DNA of 47,151 bases, taken from Martensiomyces pterosporus (taxonomy: Eukaryota > Kickxellomycota > Kickxellomycetes > Kickxellales > Kickxellaceae). Positions 1 to 12,740 of the stretch are shown piece by piece. The notes beneath the pieces were generated by a model that saw nothing but the letters and a program-made list of their open reading frames with translations, made no database searches and had not been told where the DNA came from. Within the stretch, counting starts at the first letter, position 1. Each line of letters opens with the position of its first letter. The stretch is taken from the NCBI GenBank assembly GCA_025201845.1, contig MU603931.1, forward strand, positions 246,322 through 293,472, in the 5' to 3' direction. The translations under genes were made by a program, and so were the position numbers.

Positions 1-392
1 GCAGGAGCCAGAGCAAACACACCCGACACCATGTACGCCAGCGAGGTGGCTGCGAGCTCCTTGGCCCCCAGGTTGCCGATCGCCACAAAGTTGGCAAAGC
101 CCAGGCTGAACTGCAGAAAGTACGTGGCCACGATGGGCACAGACGATGCCGCCAGCCATTCAAACTCTTGCTTGGCCACTATCCGGTACGGCTTCTTTGC
201 GCGGCACCGGCGGCCATATGTAGAATAATGCAGTGCGTCAGACGAGGCTGGCGTGCTGGCAATGAGGAGGCTGCTTGTGCTGGTGCTGCTCTTGAGCAGA
301 CTGGTCGTTTCGGGGTAGAGCTCAGATGTGCTCTCATTCAAGGTTTCTTGAGATCCTAGACGCCTTGTCTTTGCAGTCGGCTGCATGCGCAT
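1..392 (-). CDS. MATE-family multidrug/metabolite efflux transporter, N-terminal fragment (cut by window edge)
   Basis: Reading the minus strand from an ATG at 392-390 gives an open frame that runs off the left edge (130 codons visible). Residues 1-70 form a polar, Ser/Thr-rich cytosolic tail; residues 79-104 are a hydrophobic helix, followed by LGAKELA (108-114) and a second helix start ending in ALAP. The complete MATE gene at 45391-46968 has the same LGAKELA motif after its first helix and the same ALAP segment, so this is a paralogue. MATE proteins exchange organic cations or metabolites for H+ or Na+; fungal members sit in vacuolar or plasma membranes. A second in-frame ATG lies at 386-384. 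In-frame stops just upstream of 392 support the start. The rest of the gene, including the C-terminal half, is outside the window. Confidence 0.85.
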   Translation of the reverse strand, partial: MRMQPTAKTRRLGSQETLNESTSELYPETTSLLKSSTSTSSLLIASTPASSDALHYSTYGRRCRAKKPYRIVAKQEFEWLAASSVPIVATYFLQFSLGFANFVAIGNLGAKELAATSLAYMVSGVFALAP

Positions 393-1295
393 ATTCACGG
401 GCTACGATTATCTGATATTCAAAATTCAGTCTAGTAATACACTAAAAATTAGGCTAGGGTGGTGAGGAGAAAAATCGAATAGCGGGGGTCGGGGCATGGA
501 CAGCTGCATCTCGTGGCATGGCCAAAAGAAGGAGGGAAGTTGCAGCGGGCGAGAGCAGGATTTTTATAGACACTCTAGTCCAAGCATGAGACAAAGAATA
601 GCGAAAGCAGCCAGCAGGGCTGAAGCACGCATCTCATTTGAGGGACGGAAAACGTTCAGGATGCAGAACGAGAGAGAGGGCGCGGCTTGGTATCCAAGAT
701 CAGTGCAATAGAAGAAGGCGAGGGGTAGCAGAAAGCAGTTGCGCAATATTGTCATGGACAGCCAAAACAACATGCAGCAAGGGGCGGCTGGATGTGCCAG
801 AGAACGTGGCAGATGAGAATAGCGCACCATTTCCTCATACCTGTTCCTGCAGCACCTCCACCCAGATCCAACTTTGCTTATCGATTTCGTGGCAGCCCCT
901 CTGACCTCACATCTTCTGAACATGCCTAAACCGTGTTTGAGAAGTTGTGCTGCGATGGCAATCGATGCGCGCACATTCAGGTGCACATGCAATAGCCCCC
1001 TTGGTCTTCTGCCCTCTCTCCCTCCCTACACTGCCCATGGCTGAGGGCGTGGATAGGCGGATATTGCCGATTCGTCAAGACACATGACTCTGGATGATGC
1101 CACTGTGTATGCTTGTCTCGATGACACGCTTGATCAGCTGCGTGCTTTAAAGGAAGCATCTCTGGGAGGCATTGGAAATGGAATCGCATTGCATTCGTCA
1201 TTTGCTGTGCAAGCAGGGAGAGGGTACATGGAGTTTAGATTTGGGTATATTACAGTGGGTTCCTCTAGCTCTATTTGCAAAAGAACAAGGGGTTG
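393..1295. other. Intergenic region between MATE fragment and ERD1-like gene
   Basis: About 900 bp lying 5' of the MATE fragment and 3' of the ERD1-like gene. The only notable reading frame is on the minus strand, ATG at 923-921 to a stop at 564 (119 codons), with a Cys/Leu-rich hydrophobic second half (two possible membrane segments). I recognise no family in it, and it could be chance in GC-rich DNA. No RNA gene or repeat is evident. It most likely holds the MATE promoter and the ERD1 3' region. Confidence 0.4.
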
Positions 1296-2678
1296 CTATG
1301 GCTGTTCCGAAGCAGCTTCCTTTTCGATACGCAGGAACGTCCACTGCCAGCGACGGTAGATTTCAAACACGTTGAGCCAGAATCCACCATACGCCATCAC
1401 ATCGATTTGAATATGCGAGCTGAGCTTCATAGCCCAAGTGACGCGCAAGAGAAAATCAGTCACCATTGCAAAGTAGTAGATCGTGTGCGGCGAGAAGCAC
1501 AAGCGGGGACGCAGCATCCAATGCAGCGGGCACAAAGACGTGCCAGTACTATGTGGTGCCTCGTTGAATGCATCTGCCGGGAACAGCACATGGGTTTCAG
1601 ATGTCTTTTCTGCTTGCTCAAGCTCCAACGCAATTCCACTCTCGCCTGGACCGTCCACACTACTGCTGCTACTGCTGCTGGCAGTATGTGTCTTGGATGC
1701 TGTAGCAGGCGCAATCAAGTATGACAGCTTCCAGCCATCTGGCCGATGGCCCAAGTCCCAGTCAAACGCAATGTCCCAGTAGAATGAGTAAAGCGAGTTG
1801 AATGCTACAGCCGCGATCCACAGCCCAAACACCACTCTCAGTGCCCAATCCGACGACTTGGTCTCCAAGAGTCCATCCACCGCCACCCGCTTCTGCGTTG
1901 CTGAGAGGCATATGACAGGCAGCGACGACGCGTACTTGACAGCGTTGGCAAAGTGTCTTTTTGCATCGCTACTGCCAGCAGGTGCTCGCAAGTACTCATT
2001 CACACACTGGCGCAAGCGGAACACATAGGGAGAGGCAACCAGAATGGCACCAATGATACCAGGATCCGAGCAAATGGCATCAACCTGCCTAGACCGCACA
2101 GCATCCACCAGCTTGCCAACATCGCCATCTCCGGCTGAAGGAGCACTGTTATGTGGAACAGCGTTGACAGTTGCCGACCAGAACAAGGCGCCAAACTGGC
2201 AAGCCACCAAACACATATCAGCCAGCATTCGCGCACAGCTAGTCAAAATGTCGGCCATGATAACGTCCGACAAGTACACAGGGTCCGACAGACTAGGCTT
2301 AACGATACGCACAAGCGACTTTATGAACTGCATACGCACTGTGTGGCAAACAACGCGCTGGGGCAGGACAGCCACTATCACAATGGACAGATAAGTGAGC
2401 AGTGTGACCTGCGTCTGCGCTTCAGGAGTCGACACAAAAGCGCACAGGATCCAGCCGGTGAAGGCAATGCCGCTTAGAATGGCCGCTAAGCGATAAATGC
2501 TCTGGTGCAGCCCATCGCCCACCCGCTCGCCGTCTCTGTGTGCCGCTGGAGGATGCGAAAGCTGCAAGATGGGCCGTACTTCGATGCCTGCCTGTGAAAG
2601 GAGCTGGAGGTTGGCAGCCCATCCGAATGTCGCGAGCAATGCTAGAAAGAGAACCTGGAACGCTATTGGGAAGAACAT
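1296..2678 (-). CDS. ERD1: ERD1-like EXS-domain Golgi membrane protein
   Basis: Single-exon protein of 460 residues with an N-terminal hydrophobic helix (3-22), several further membrane segments, and a C-terminal EXS region. Diagnostic stretches are the ADILTS segment, an R-x-x-QC-x-x-EY motif, the NAVKYASSLPV segment, and a W-x-x-A-x-x-FNSLYSFYWD-x-x-x-DW motif, matching yeast Erd1 and the XPR1/Syg1 EXS family. Erd1 acts in the Golgi: it is needed for retention of ER lumenal proteins and of glycosyltransferases, and is linked to return of phosphate from the Golgi lumen. The long N-terminal SPX domain of Syg1/XPR1 is absent, which favours Erd1. It is about 100 residues longer than the yeast protein, mainly through a loop near residue 335 with a run of serines encoded by CTG/CTA-type triplets. 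It follows URA3 on the same strand, with 284 bp between. Confidence 0.85.
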   Translation of the reverse strand: MFFPIAFQVLFLALLATFGWAANLQLLSQAGIEVRPILQLSHPPAAHRDGERVGDGLHQSIYRLAAILSGIAFTGWILCAFVSTPEAQTQVTLLTYLSIVIVAVLPQRVVCHTVRMQFIKSLVRIVKPSLSDPVYLSDVIMADILTSCARMLADMCLVACQFGALFWSATVNAVPHNSAPSAGDGDVGKLVDAVRSRQVDAICSDPGIIGAILVASPYVFRLRQCVNEYLRAPAGSSDAKRHFANAVKYASSLPVICLSATQKRVAVDGLLETKSSDWALRVVFGLWIAAVAFNSLYSFYWDIAFDWDLGHRPDGWKLSYLIAPATASKTHTASSSSSSSVDGPGESGIALELEQAEKTSETHVLFPADAFNEAPHSTGTSLCPLHWMLRPRLCFSPHTIYYFAMVTDFLLRVTWAMKLSSHIQIDVMAYGGFWLNVFEIYRRWQWTFLRIEKEAASEQP

Positions 2679-2962
2679 TTACAGCAGCGTCGAAACTGGC
2701 GCATGTAGGAAGAAAAGAGCGGGAAGAGGAGCGGGAAAGGGATGTTGGACAAGAGAGAAAAAGCGTAAACAAATGCTAAGCATTTACAGAGGAAGGAAGC
2801 ACTGCTGAAGACCATTTTGAGGGCAGCTCGCCCAGTCTATTTTTGGCGGGAGTGCAGTTTTCTTGTATGCGCGACGTGCTTTCCACAGATTCGTCAATTC
2901 TTGAGGCTTCATGGGAACAGCGATGATATAGAAAAGCGCAAACGGAAAGAAATGATGGCCTT

Positions 2963-3751
2963 TTAGTCCTTCTGCAGGCGGCTGAGGTACGCAGCCCATC
3001 CAGCGTCACGGTAGCGCTGAGCCTCAGCAACCGGGTCCTTGCCCGGGCCATAGATTCCGCGACCAACGATGATAATGTCGGATCCATTCTCGGTGATGAT
3101 CTTTTCGGGGGTGCGGTACTGCTGGCCCAGGGCGTCGCCCGAGGCATGCAGCCCAACACCCGGAGTCATAGTAATAAGATCCCTCTCCTCGGTAAACCGC
3201 TTGGATCCAATAAACCCGATAACAAACTCATTTCTCACTGCCATCTCGACGTTCTTCTCCGTGTACGCACCAGTGGCCAGCATGCCCTTGCTGGACATCT
3301 CGGCAAGGAGCAAAAGACCACGACCCTTGGGCATGCCGACCTCTGCCAAGCCCTGGATGATGCCCTCTCCCGGAATGACATGGCAGTTGGTGATATGCGC
3401 CCAGTCGGCGATCCTGTAGATGCCTCCGCCGTACTGCAGCTTGACCGTGTTGCCGATGTCGGCGAACTTGCGGTCCTCGAAGATCAAGAAGTCGTGCTTG
3501 GCAGCCAATGCCTGGAGCTGAGCAACGAGGTCGGCGTCAAAGTCAGAGACAACGTCGACGTGCGTCTTCAGAACGCATATGTAAGGCCCAACCTTGTCGG
3601 CAAGGGCGATTAGCTCGGCCTTTGTGCTCACGTCGGCTGCCAGAGAGAGGTTGGTCTTTTTGCGCTCCATGATCGCAAGCAGCTCCCTCGCCAGCGGGTG
3701 GGTGTGCTCAGCACCGCGCGATGCGTAGGTTCTTTGGGAGAACGAGGCCAT
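2963..3751 (-). CDS. URA3: Orotidine 5'-phosphate decarboxylase
   Basis: Complete 262-residue OMP decarboxylase, which converts OMP to UMP, the last step of pyrimidine synthesis, in the cytosol. Active-site elements are in order: D40 in LAADVS, K62 in CVLKTHVD, and the [11 protein letters not shown] block with D93, K95 and D98. The phosphate-binding end is the GRGIYG segment near the C-terminus. Length and single-domain architecture match fungal Ura3 (the enzyme is fused to OPRTase in animals, not here). There is no intron. The ATG at 3751-3749 starts the conserved N-terminus ([17 protein letters not shown]). Its upstream region carries a 20-bp tandem repeat array (3991-4069). DED1 lies upstream and ERD1 downstream, all on the minus strand. 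Confidence 0.97.
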   Translation of the reverse strand: MASFSQRTYASRGAEHTHPLARELLAIMERKKTNLSLAADVSTKAELIALADKVGPYICVLKTHVDVVSDFDADLVAQLQALAAKHDFLIFEDRKFADIGNTVKLQYGGGIYRIADWAHITNCHVIPGEGIIQGLAEVGMPKGRGLLLLAEMSSKGMLATGAYTEKNVEMAVRNEFVIGFIGSKRFTEERDLITMTPGVGLHASGDALGQQYRTPEKIITENGSDIIIVGRGIYGPGKDPVAEAQRYRDAGWAAYLSRLQKD

Positions 3752-4317
3752 GGCTACTGTTGTGGCGGCTGGTTGGAGCAGATAGCAGGGACACGGCAGG
3801 CGGCTGCAGCCAGAGGCAAGTAGGCAACAAAGTGTGTGGAAGATAAGCAGAGATGCAAAGGGGGGAGGAGGGCTGCACGCGTCCTCTCACAGCAGCGCAG
3901 GCTGGGAAAATTTTGCCGAGTCTGATTGGGCCGGGCCAGCAGAAAAGCGGCCATGTGCAGGTTCGAGGCTTGCGTTGGGGGCACTCAGCGGGGGGAAAGC
4001 CATGTAATAGGGGGGAAAGCCATGTAATAGGGGGGAAAGCCATGTAATAGGGGGAAAGCCATGTAATAAGGGAAAGACTCTACATGAGGGATTAAAGAGA
4101 AGATAGGACAAACGAAGAGAAAGGGAGCGCTCTCGCAGAAGCATAAAAGTCCGCCAGTCCAAACGCGCAACCCCTTCGCGCACCCTACTTCGGCATGATA
4201 ATAAGAAAGGCTACTAAGCAAAAAAGGAAGGCTTGTCAGACTACGAAGAATAGAGCATGCGAGAGCTTTTTATATTACAAAGCGTGGGTGGGAGGGTGCT
4301 TGTGGCGAGCGGGGTCG
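3752..4317. other. URA3 promoter / DED1 3' flank
   Basis: 566 bp between the URA3 ATG and the DED1 stop (both minus-strand genes). It contains the 20-bp tandem array described separately and short A/G-rich stretches. No coding frame here looks real: several small frames arise from the repeat itself. Confidence 0.6.
3991..4069. repeat. 20-bp tandem repeat array upstream of URA3
   Basis: Three perfect head-to-tail copies of gggggaaagccatgtaatag (3991-4010, 4011-4030, 4031-4050) are followed by a 19-bp copy (4051-4069) and a decaying fifth copy starting gggaaaga. The array lies 240-318 bp upstream of the URA3 ATG. The 20-bp period is close to two helical turns, so any protein-binding site in the unit would recur on the same DNA face. 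A simple replication-slippage minisatellite is the alternative. Confidence 0.95.
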
Positions 4318-6737
<2,420 letters not shown>

Positions 6738-8470
6738 AATAAGTGGCAAGGAGGGCTGTTGCTAGAATCTATATGCAAGTCTCGAAAGCTGATTGCGAGC
6801 CTGTTTCTTTTTTTTAGGAGCCTGGTTGATTTCCAACTGTCAAACACGGTGCAGAGAAGGCGTGCAGGTGAAGGAGGAATATAACAACAGTGTTATTTTG
6901 TTATATAGACTACTAGTTACTCAGGGAAAATAGAATAGTAGGAGGAGAGGTGGCTCCCCTATTGCGCCTCTGAAGAGACGGCCATTAGTATGCGATATTC
7001 TTCATGGCTGCTGCCGCTTGGGCGCCTCTGCCCCACCCTGGTGCCTCAACGAAAAAATTTTCCTCCCCCAGCCATCCGCCGTGTGATTAATGAGCGAATC
7101 AGCTTTGCCGCTCCCATTCCAGCTCCTGTTTGTGCACGGCGGATCACGAACCCCTCCCCCAAGCTGCCTGCCTGGTACCCCTCATCGCCTGGGGCGCCTG
7201 CTGCCCAGCACGCAAAGCCCCGCCGCTGCCAGCGCAGCAGCTACATGCGCACGCGTGTTTGGCGGCAGCATGCTGCGGCTGGGACCTGGCCAGGCGCATG
7301 TGTCGAGGCACACGCGGCGCATATCTGCTCCAGGCTACACGTAGCCTTTGGAGTAACCGCACCGCACCTGGTGTCTAGACCAGGTCTCGTGCACCTCCCT
7401 TGCGCCCGTCGCCAAAAATATGGAAACCCACGCGCAGATGCAGCAATGCCTCTGCGCTATTCCGCACGGCGAGATAAGATAGCGAAGCTAGCGCGAGCAC
7501 AGGGCGTTGCTCATATGGCGCTGAGATAGCGGCAGAATCGATATCTTATCATGGTGGCGACAGCTGGGCTAGCAAGCCGTGCTCCACCTGCAGTCCCCAT
7601 TTGTGGCCAGCAGCGATGTTGCAAGGACCGTTGACTCCCTTGTTTTTCGCCCGAGGATTCTCTGCTGCATTGTGCCTCGCACTTGGTCACTCCTGTCCCA
7701 GCGACCACACCGCCTGCATCTTTTCTTTCTGGTGCGGCTAAAGAGCCCCCGCCCCTTTGCTGGCGGGTTGCGGTGGGCTATTTGTCGGGCATTTCGTTAT
7801 CAGGCAGGTCATGTGGTTCATGCACCCAGCGCTGCACTTATCAAAGGCTGATTCCATTCGCAGCCCTCGCTTATCTCTGAGATTTGCGGGCAGCGCGTGC
7901 ACGGCAGGCATACCGCTGACCTGGCCTGGCCAAGTCTAGCCCAGCATTGGACGCAGCAGCGGGGTGGGCGCCCTCTCCCCTTGCGGCTTCTCCTGTTTTA
8001 GATACGAGATAGTGGAGCAGGGTATATGAGCAGTCATTAGCAGATGTCCTCCTGATATCGTCACAACTTGCGCGCATTTGCGCAGCGAAGCGGCCCCAAG
8101 GCTTCATGTGGTCTTTGCCGCAGGGCACCACGGAATATAAAAACGGCGGCTTGCCTCGCCGAGCCCGCAAATGCATTCCGCGTTCAGCATAAAAGCCATT
8201 CCCTTTTTCAGCTGCGATAGCCACCCTTGTTTCTCTTCCCTCGCCTGCCTGCTTGCGAGGACATCTTGCAAAGCATCCATTCTGCCTCGCCCGTGCTTAA
8301 CCCGCTGCAGCGCTACATTTTCTCAGTCGCCGCTGCCCACCGCATAGCTGAGAGACCGGTCAATCCAGCAACAGAAAAACACCCGACCTTTCCGCCGGCC
8401 ACACCCCCTACACGCCCAAGCCAGGCTACATTTCCCCATATATCCGCCTCCCATATACCATCCACACACA
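6738..8470. other. Long divergent intergenic region DED1 / carnitine acyltransferase
   Basis: 1.73 kb between two divergently transcribed genes. No reading frame here resembles a known protein and I see no tRNA-like element. Several GATA-type motifs occur (for example gagataagatag near 7470 and cttatc near 7545), as does a TATA element at 8136. It probably holds the promoters and 5'UTRs of both genes, with much of it unexplained. Confidence 0.5.
8136..8143 (+). promoter_or_regulatory. Putative TATA box of carnitine acyltransferase gene
   Basis: TATAAAAA lies 328 bp upstream of the ATG at 8471, in otherwise GC-rich DNA. The position is plausible for a fungal gene with a long 5'UTR. It is a sequence match only. 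Confidence 0.4.
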
Positions 8471-10978
8471 ATGCCTGCCAACCACAGCAGCAAATTTGCC
8501 TCGTCTTCGCAGCCAAGGCTGCCTGTCCCTGAGCTCGGGGACACCGTCGCTCGGTTTGCCACTTCGGTCAAGCCCCTGTTTGAGGAGGCCGAGTTTGAGC
8601 GGTGCCTTGCCAAGTTCAACGACTTTGTCGCCAACGAAGGGCCCGTCCTCCAGGCCCGCCTCAAGGAGCGCGCTGCTCAGCACGAGAACTGGCTCGAGGA
8701 GTGGTGGAACGAGTATGCGTACTTCCTCAACCGCGCCTCGGTCTGCTTCAACGTAAACTACTTCTTTGGCTTCCGCGACACCCCCCGCCCCCTCTCCCAG
8801 TCCCTGCTGGCTGCAGCCCTCATCGACAGCGCTGTGCGCTTTAGAGCTGACCTCGAGTCTGACAGCTTTGCTGTTGACGAGATTCGCGGGAAGGCGATGT
8901 CCATGCACCAGTACCAGTACGCATTTGCCACTTGCCGGCACCCAGGCGAAACCCGCGATTGGACTGAGGGCTACGCCAGCGAGGAGAGCGGCCATGTTGC
9001 CATTGCGCACAAGGGCAGGTTCTTTGCGCTCCGCCTGCCTGCTCAGAGCCAGGACCGCCTCGCATCGATTGCTCAAATTCAAATGTAAGTTACATCTGTG
9101 CACTTTCCATTTCTGGCCACTCCTTTGGGGGGCTTTCTTTTTGCCCGCCAAATTGGCCTTCTCTGCGCGTGCCCCTTTATCTCGACAGCTGGCCGTGCTT
9201 TCTGCACTGATTACGCAGGCGCATGTGATCCCAGTCGGCTATCAAGGCCAACCCGGCAACTGACCCTTCACTGGCAGCGCTCAGAGATAAGAGGTCCCCA
9301 AGCGCATGAGCCACAGGGTTGCCTGTTTTGGCATATGCGCCGATCACGATTCATGCACGAAGGCCCGGCCATGCATGAAAACCAGACAGCAGCTCGGCAT
9401 GGCGAAAGAGATGCCCCGGCTAATAAATGCTGCACCCCCTCTGCTGCCTCGCATCTCGCACTGTGATTTTATAGGCAGCTCCAGCGCATCATCGACGCAA
9501 CCGAGGAGCTCGAGCGCTCAAGGTCCGTCGGCATACTGACAGCTTCCTTGCGCGACGACTGGTATGCGGCCCGCGAGTGCCTGCTTCAGGTGTCTCCCGA
9601 CAATGCTGTCAGCCTCGGCGTTCTCGAGTCTGCTGCTTTCCTCGTCAGCCTCGACTCCACTGCGCCAGCCACGCACCAGGAATTCTCCTTTGAGTGCCAC
9701 TGCAGCAACGGCGTCAACCGCTACTTTGACAAGAACTTCCAGATCCTGGTGTTTGCCAATGGCCGCTACGGCTTCAACGGCGAGCACTCGCTGACTGATG
9801 CCACGACCGACATGCGCCTGTGCAACACCCTCGTCAGGGATGTCGAGGCCGTCTGCGCCGAGCTCCCAGCCATCGAGTCCCTGTCATCCACCAGCACCGA
9901 CGCCGACTTCAAGACCCAGGAGCTGGAGTTCTCGTACAACGACGAGCTGCTCGCCCACATCAGAAAGGCCATTGACTACTTCGATGCCACCGTCAGTGCC
10001 CACGAGCTCGCTACACTCGAGTTTGATGGCTTCGGCAAGGAGCAGATCAAGAAGATGAAGGTCAGCCCCGACGCCTTTGTGCAGATGGCCATGCAGCTTG
10101 CTTACTACAGGCAGTTTGGCCAGGTGCCTCCCACCTACGAGTCCGCATCAACAAAGTCGTTTGCCCGCGGCCGCACCGAGACCTCGCGCTCGGTCACCGC
10201 AGCGAGCGTCGAGTGGTGCAAGGCTATGGTCGACCACCCTGGAACAACCAGCCTCCACGAAAAGTCCGAGCTGCTGAGGCAGGCAGTCGTCAACCAGTCG
10301 CAGTTCACTGCCATGTGCGCAAGGGGCAGCGGAATCGACCGCCACCTGCTGGGCCTTGAGTACGCGCTCCTGCCTGGCGAGCCCAAGCCTGCGATCTTTA
10401 CCGACGGCGTGTTCACGACGTCTCGGCACTGGAAGCTCTCGACATCTCAGATCAGCGACCCGATCCTTGCTGCCTACGGGTGGGGTGAGGTCGTTGACGA
10501 TGGCTTTGGCGTTGCATACCGCATCGAAAACGAGAGCCTGCACTTCAACGTGGTCAGCCAGAGGCTCGGATCCCGCCGCCTTTGCCAGTATCTTTCGGAT
10601 GCTCTGATGGACATGCGCTTCTTGCTCTTCAACTCCCACAAGGAGGCCCACGAGATCAAGGCCGAGGTCGATGCGGTGACCAGCGTGCTCTCCTCGATCA
10701 AGAATGCCTCGGGCTCGCCCAGGCGGCCGCTGTCAGCCCAGTCGACCGCTCCCTCGGCATCAGCCCATACTCCGCTCGCAGCTGCCAGCTCCGAGGATGC
10801 GGCTGAGGGGAGCCATGGCTTTCGAGACACCGCGCATGCCCACGGCCACTCAAGCCCTCATACGCTGGTGGATGAGATTGAGCGGCTGCCATCAAGCGAG
10901 GTGATCTATGCGCTCGAGGAGCGTCTCTCGCGCTTTGTCAAGGAGTCGCTGTACTGGGCCCTTCCCTCTACAAGCTAG
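8471..10978 (+). CDS. Carnitine O-acyltransferase (carnitine acetyltransferase type, probably cytosolic)
   Basis: Two exons, 8471-9084 and 9475-10978, flank a 390-bp intron (GTAAGT donor, TTTTATAG acceptor, phase 2). The spliced protein is 705 residues. The choline/carnitine acyltransferase fold is recognised by LPVPELGDT near the start, EEWWNEYAYF, the catalytic His309 in GFNGEHSLTD, and the TETSRSVT segment (about 438-445) corresponding to the family TET-R-S-x-T motif. The enzyme moves short acyl groups between CoA and carnitine, allowing acetyl units to cross organelle membranes. There is no clear mitochondrial presequence and the C-terminus (LPSTS) is not a PTS1, so a cytosolic Yat-like form is more likely than Cat2. 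A Ser/Ala/His-rich insertion near residues 605-665 precedes the last helix and is unusual. BCS1 and an acetate-transporter relative follow. Confidence 0.9.
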
Positions 10979-11411
10979 ACATGCGCCCAAACCCCGTTTT
11001 TGTGTCTGGTGCCCATTGCACCTAGTCAGTCAACCGTTCTGTGTACATGCTTTTCTTCTTCCTCCCTTTTTTTTTTCTTTCTTCTTCGGTGCCTAGCCTC
11101 CCTTTGCAGTGCCTACACATCGTTATTATAATCCACTCTTGGCCAAACATGGCTCTGGGCATGCGACGCTGTCGTCTGTGTGCCCAACACAGCGCACGCA
11201 TATTTTTGGCAGCGTCTCCATAGTATACTGACAGCGCAGCAGCTGATCCCCCAGGCCGCCGATTTTCCCGACATGGTGGCAGGTCGAGATAAGCTACATA
11301 CTCTCGCCGTCCACGCCTTTCCGTGTTATAATTCCTGGCTGCTATCGCTGAGCGCGAGTCTGCTGGTGCCTTTGACTAGTGCAGTAAAATTGCAAGGCAA
11401 GAGAGCGTACA
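10979..11411. other. Intergenic region carnitine acyltransferase / BCS1
   Basis: 433 bp between two co-directional genes. It contains T-rich 3' flank sequence (around 11050-11080) and the BCS1 promoter. No gene or repeat of note. Confidence 0.5.
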
Positions 11412-12740
11412 ATGGTTGAGTTGGCAGCGTTCCTATCGGATAACCCGTACTTTTCCGCGGGGTTTGGACTGATCGGGGTAGGCGCTGGCGTAGCAGTGCT
11501 CCGCCAAGGCGCTCGTCGCAGTGCGGACCTCATGCGGCGGCAGCTGCTGGTGTCCATGGAGATCCCCAGCCACGACAAGAGCTACCAGTGGGTGCTTGGC
11601 TGGCTGAGCCGACGCGGTGCAGAGACAACCCGCGCCGCGCAAGATGGCAAGGACATGACATGGGTGCACCGGCGGATCGCAAGGGCTGTGCTGCCACGCC
11701 ACATGGCGGTGCAAACGAGCTACAAGCAGCATGACAACGGCAGCGTGTCAACCAACTTCACCATGGTGCCTGGACAGGGCAAGCACGTGTTTTTCTACAA
11801 TGGCGTTTTTATCCAGGTGGACCGGCAGCGCAACGCCAAGATGATCGATATCCAGTCGGCCGCGCCGTTTGAGACGGTCACCTTGACGACGCTGAGCAGG
11901 GACCGCGCGGTCTTTTCGAGCATCTTGTCGGAGGCCCGTGAGCATGCGCTGGCGCAGAACGAGGGACGCACTGTGCTGTATACAAGCTTTGGGCCGGAGT
12001 GGCGACCGTTTGGGTTGCCGCGCAAGAAGCGGCTCCTCGACAGCGTGGTTTTGGACAAAGGAGTGAGCGAGGAGATCGTGGGCGACGTCAAGGACTTTAT
12101 TTCCAATGGAAGGTGGTACGACGACCGCGGCATCCCCTACCGTCGTGGATACCTCCTCTACGGACCACCTGGCAGTGGCAAGACGAGCTTTATTCAGGCG
12201 CTGGCCGGCGAGCTTGGGTACAACATCTGCATTCTGAATTTGAGCGAGCGCGGCTTGACCGACGACCGCCTCAACCACTTGCTCACTGTGGCTCCAGACC
12301 GCAGCCTCATCCTTCTGGAGGACATCGATGCGGCGTTTAACCGCAGCCGGCAGCAGTCGGAGCAAGCGGCGTTCCAGCAGTCGATGGTGACGTTCAGCGG
12401 GCTGCTTAATGCCCTGGATGGAGTGACGTCCAGCGATGAGCGCATCATCTTCATGACCACAAACCATATTGAGCGGCTGGACCCGGCGTTGATTCGACCT
12501 GGTAGAGTCGATAAGAAGGTGTATCTGGGCGACGCATCGCCGCACCAGATCCAGCGCATGTTTACCAGGTTCTATGGCAGCAGCTACTCTGGCCTGGCAC
12601 AGAAATTCGTGGCGGCACTTGAGGGACATGCAGTGAGTGCTGCACAGTTGCAGGGACACTTTGTCGTCAACAAGAATGATGCTCGGGCTGCCATTGACAA
12701 GGTCGATACCCTGGTTGAGCTCACAAGGCAGCCGCACTAG
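11412..12740 (+). CDS. BCS1: Mitochondrial AAA translocase/chaperone Bcs1
   Basis: Complete, intron-free protein of 442 residues. A membrane helix lies at about 13-31, followed by the basic internal targeting region and the BCS1-specific domain. The AAA module follows: Walker A GPPGSGKTS (about 251-259), Walker B LILLEDIDAAF (about 299-309), sensor MTTNH (about 351) and the RPGRVD arginine-finger segment. Bcs1 sits in the inner mitochondrial membrane as a heptamer and moves the folded Rieske Fe-S protein across it at the last stage of complex III assembly. Length and domain order are normal for fungal Bcs1 (yeast about 456). The ATG at 11412 is the first one and gives the expected N-terminus with no cleavable presequence. 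Confidence 0.97.
   Translation: MVELAAFLSDNPYFSAGFGLIGVGAGVAVLRQGARRSADLMRRQLLVSMEIPSHDKSYQWVLGWLSRRGAETTRAAQDGKDMTWVHRRIARAVLPRHMAVQTSYKQHDNGSVSTNFTMVPGQGKHVFFYNGVFIQVDRQRNAKMIDIQSAAPFETVTLTTLSRDRAVFSSILSEAREHALAQNEGRTVLYTSFGPEWRPFGLPRKKRLLDSVVLDKGVSEEIVGDVKDFISNGRWYDDRGIPYRRGYLLYGPPGSGKTSFIQALAGELGYNICILNLSERGLTDDRLNHLLTVAPDRSLILLEDIDAAFNRSRQQSEQAAFQQSMVTFSGLLNALDGVTSSDERIIFMTTNHIERLDPALIRPGRVDKKVYLGDASPHQIQRMFTRFYGSSYSGLAQKFVAALEGHAVSAAQLQGHFVVNKNDARAAIDKVDTLVELTRQPH

Noticed and set aside
3961..3990. gttcga motif resembling a tRNA T-loop
   Set aside because: No acceptor stem, anticodon arm or B-box context around it.
6990..7529. 179-codon plus-strand frame in the DED1/carnitine acyltransferase gap
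   Set aside because: Its product is Arg/Pro/Ala-rich with no domain, and codon use is unlike neighbouring genes; judged to be chance.
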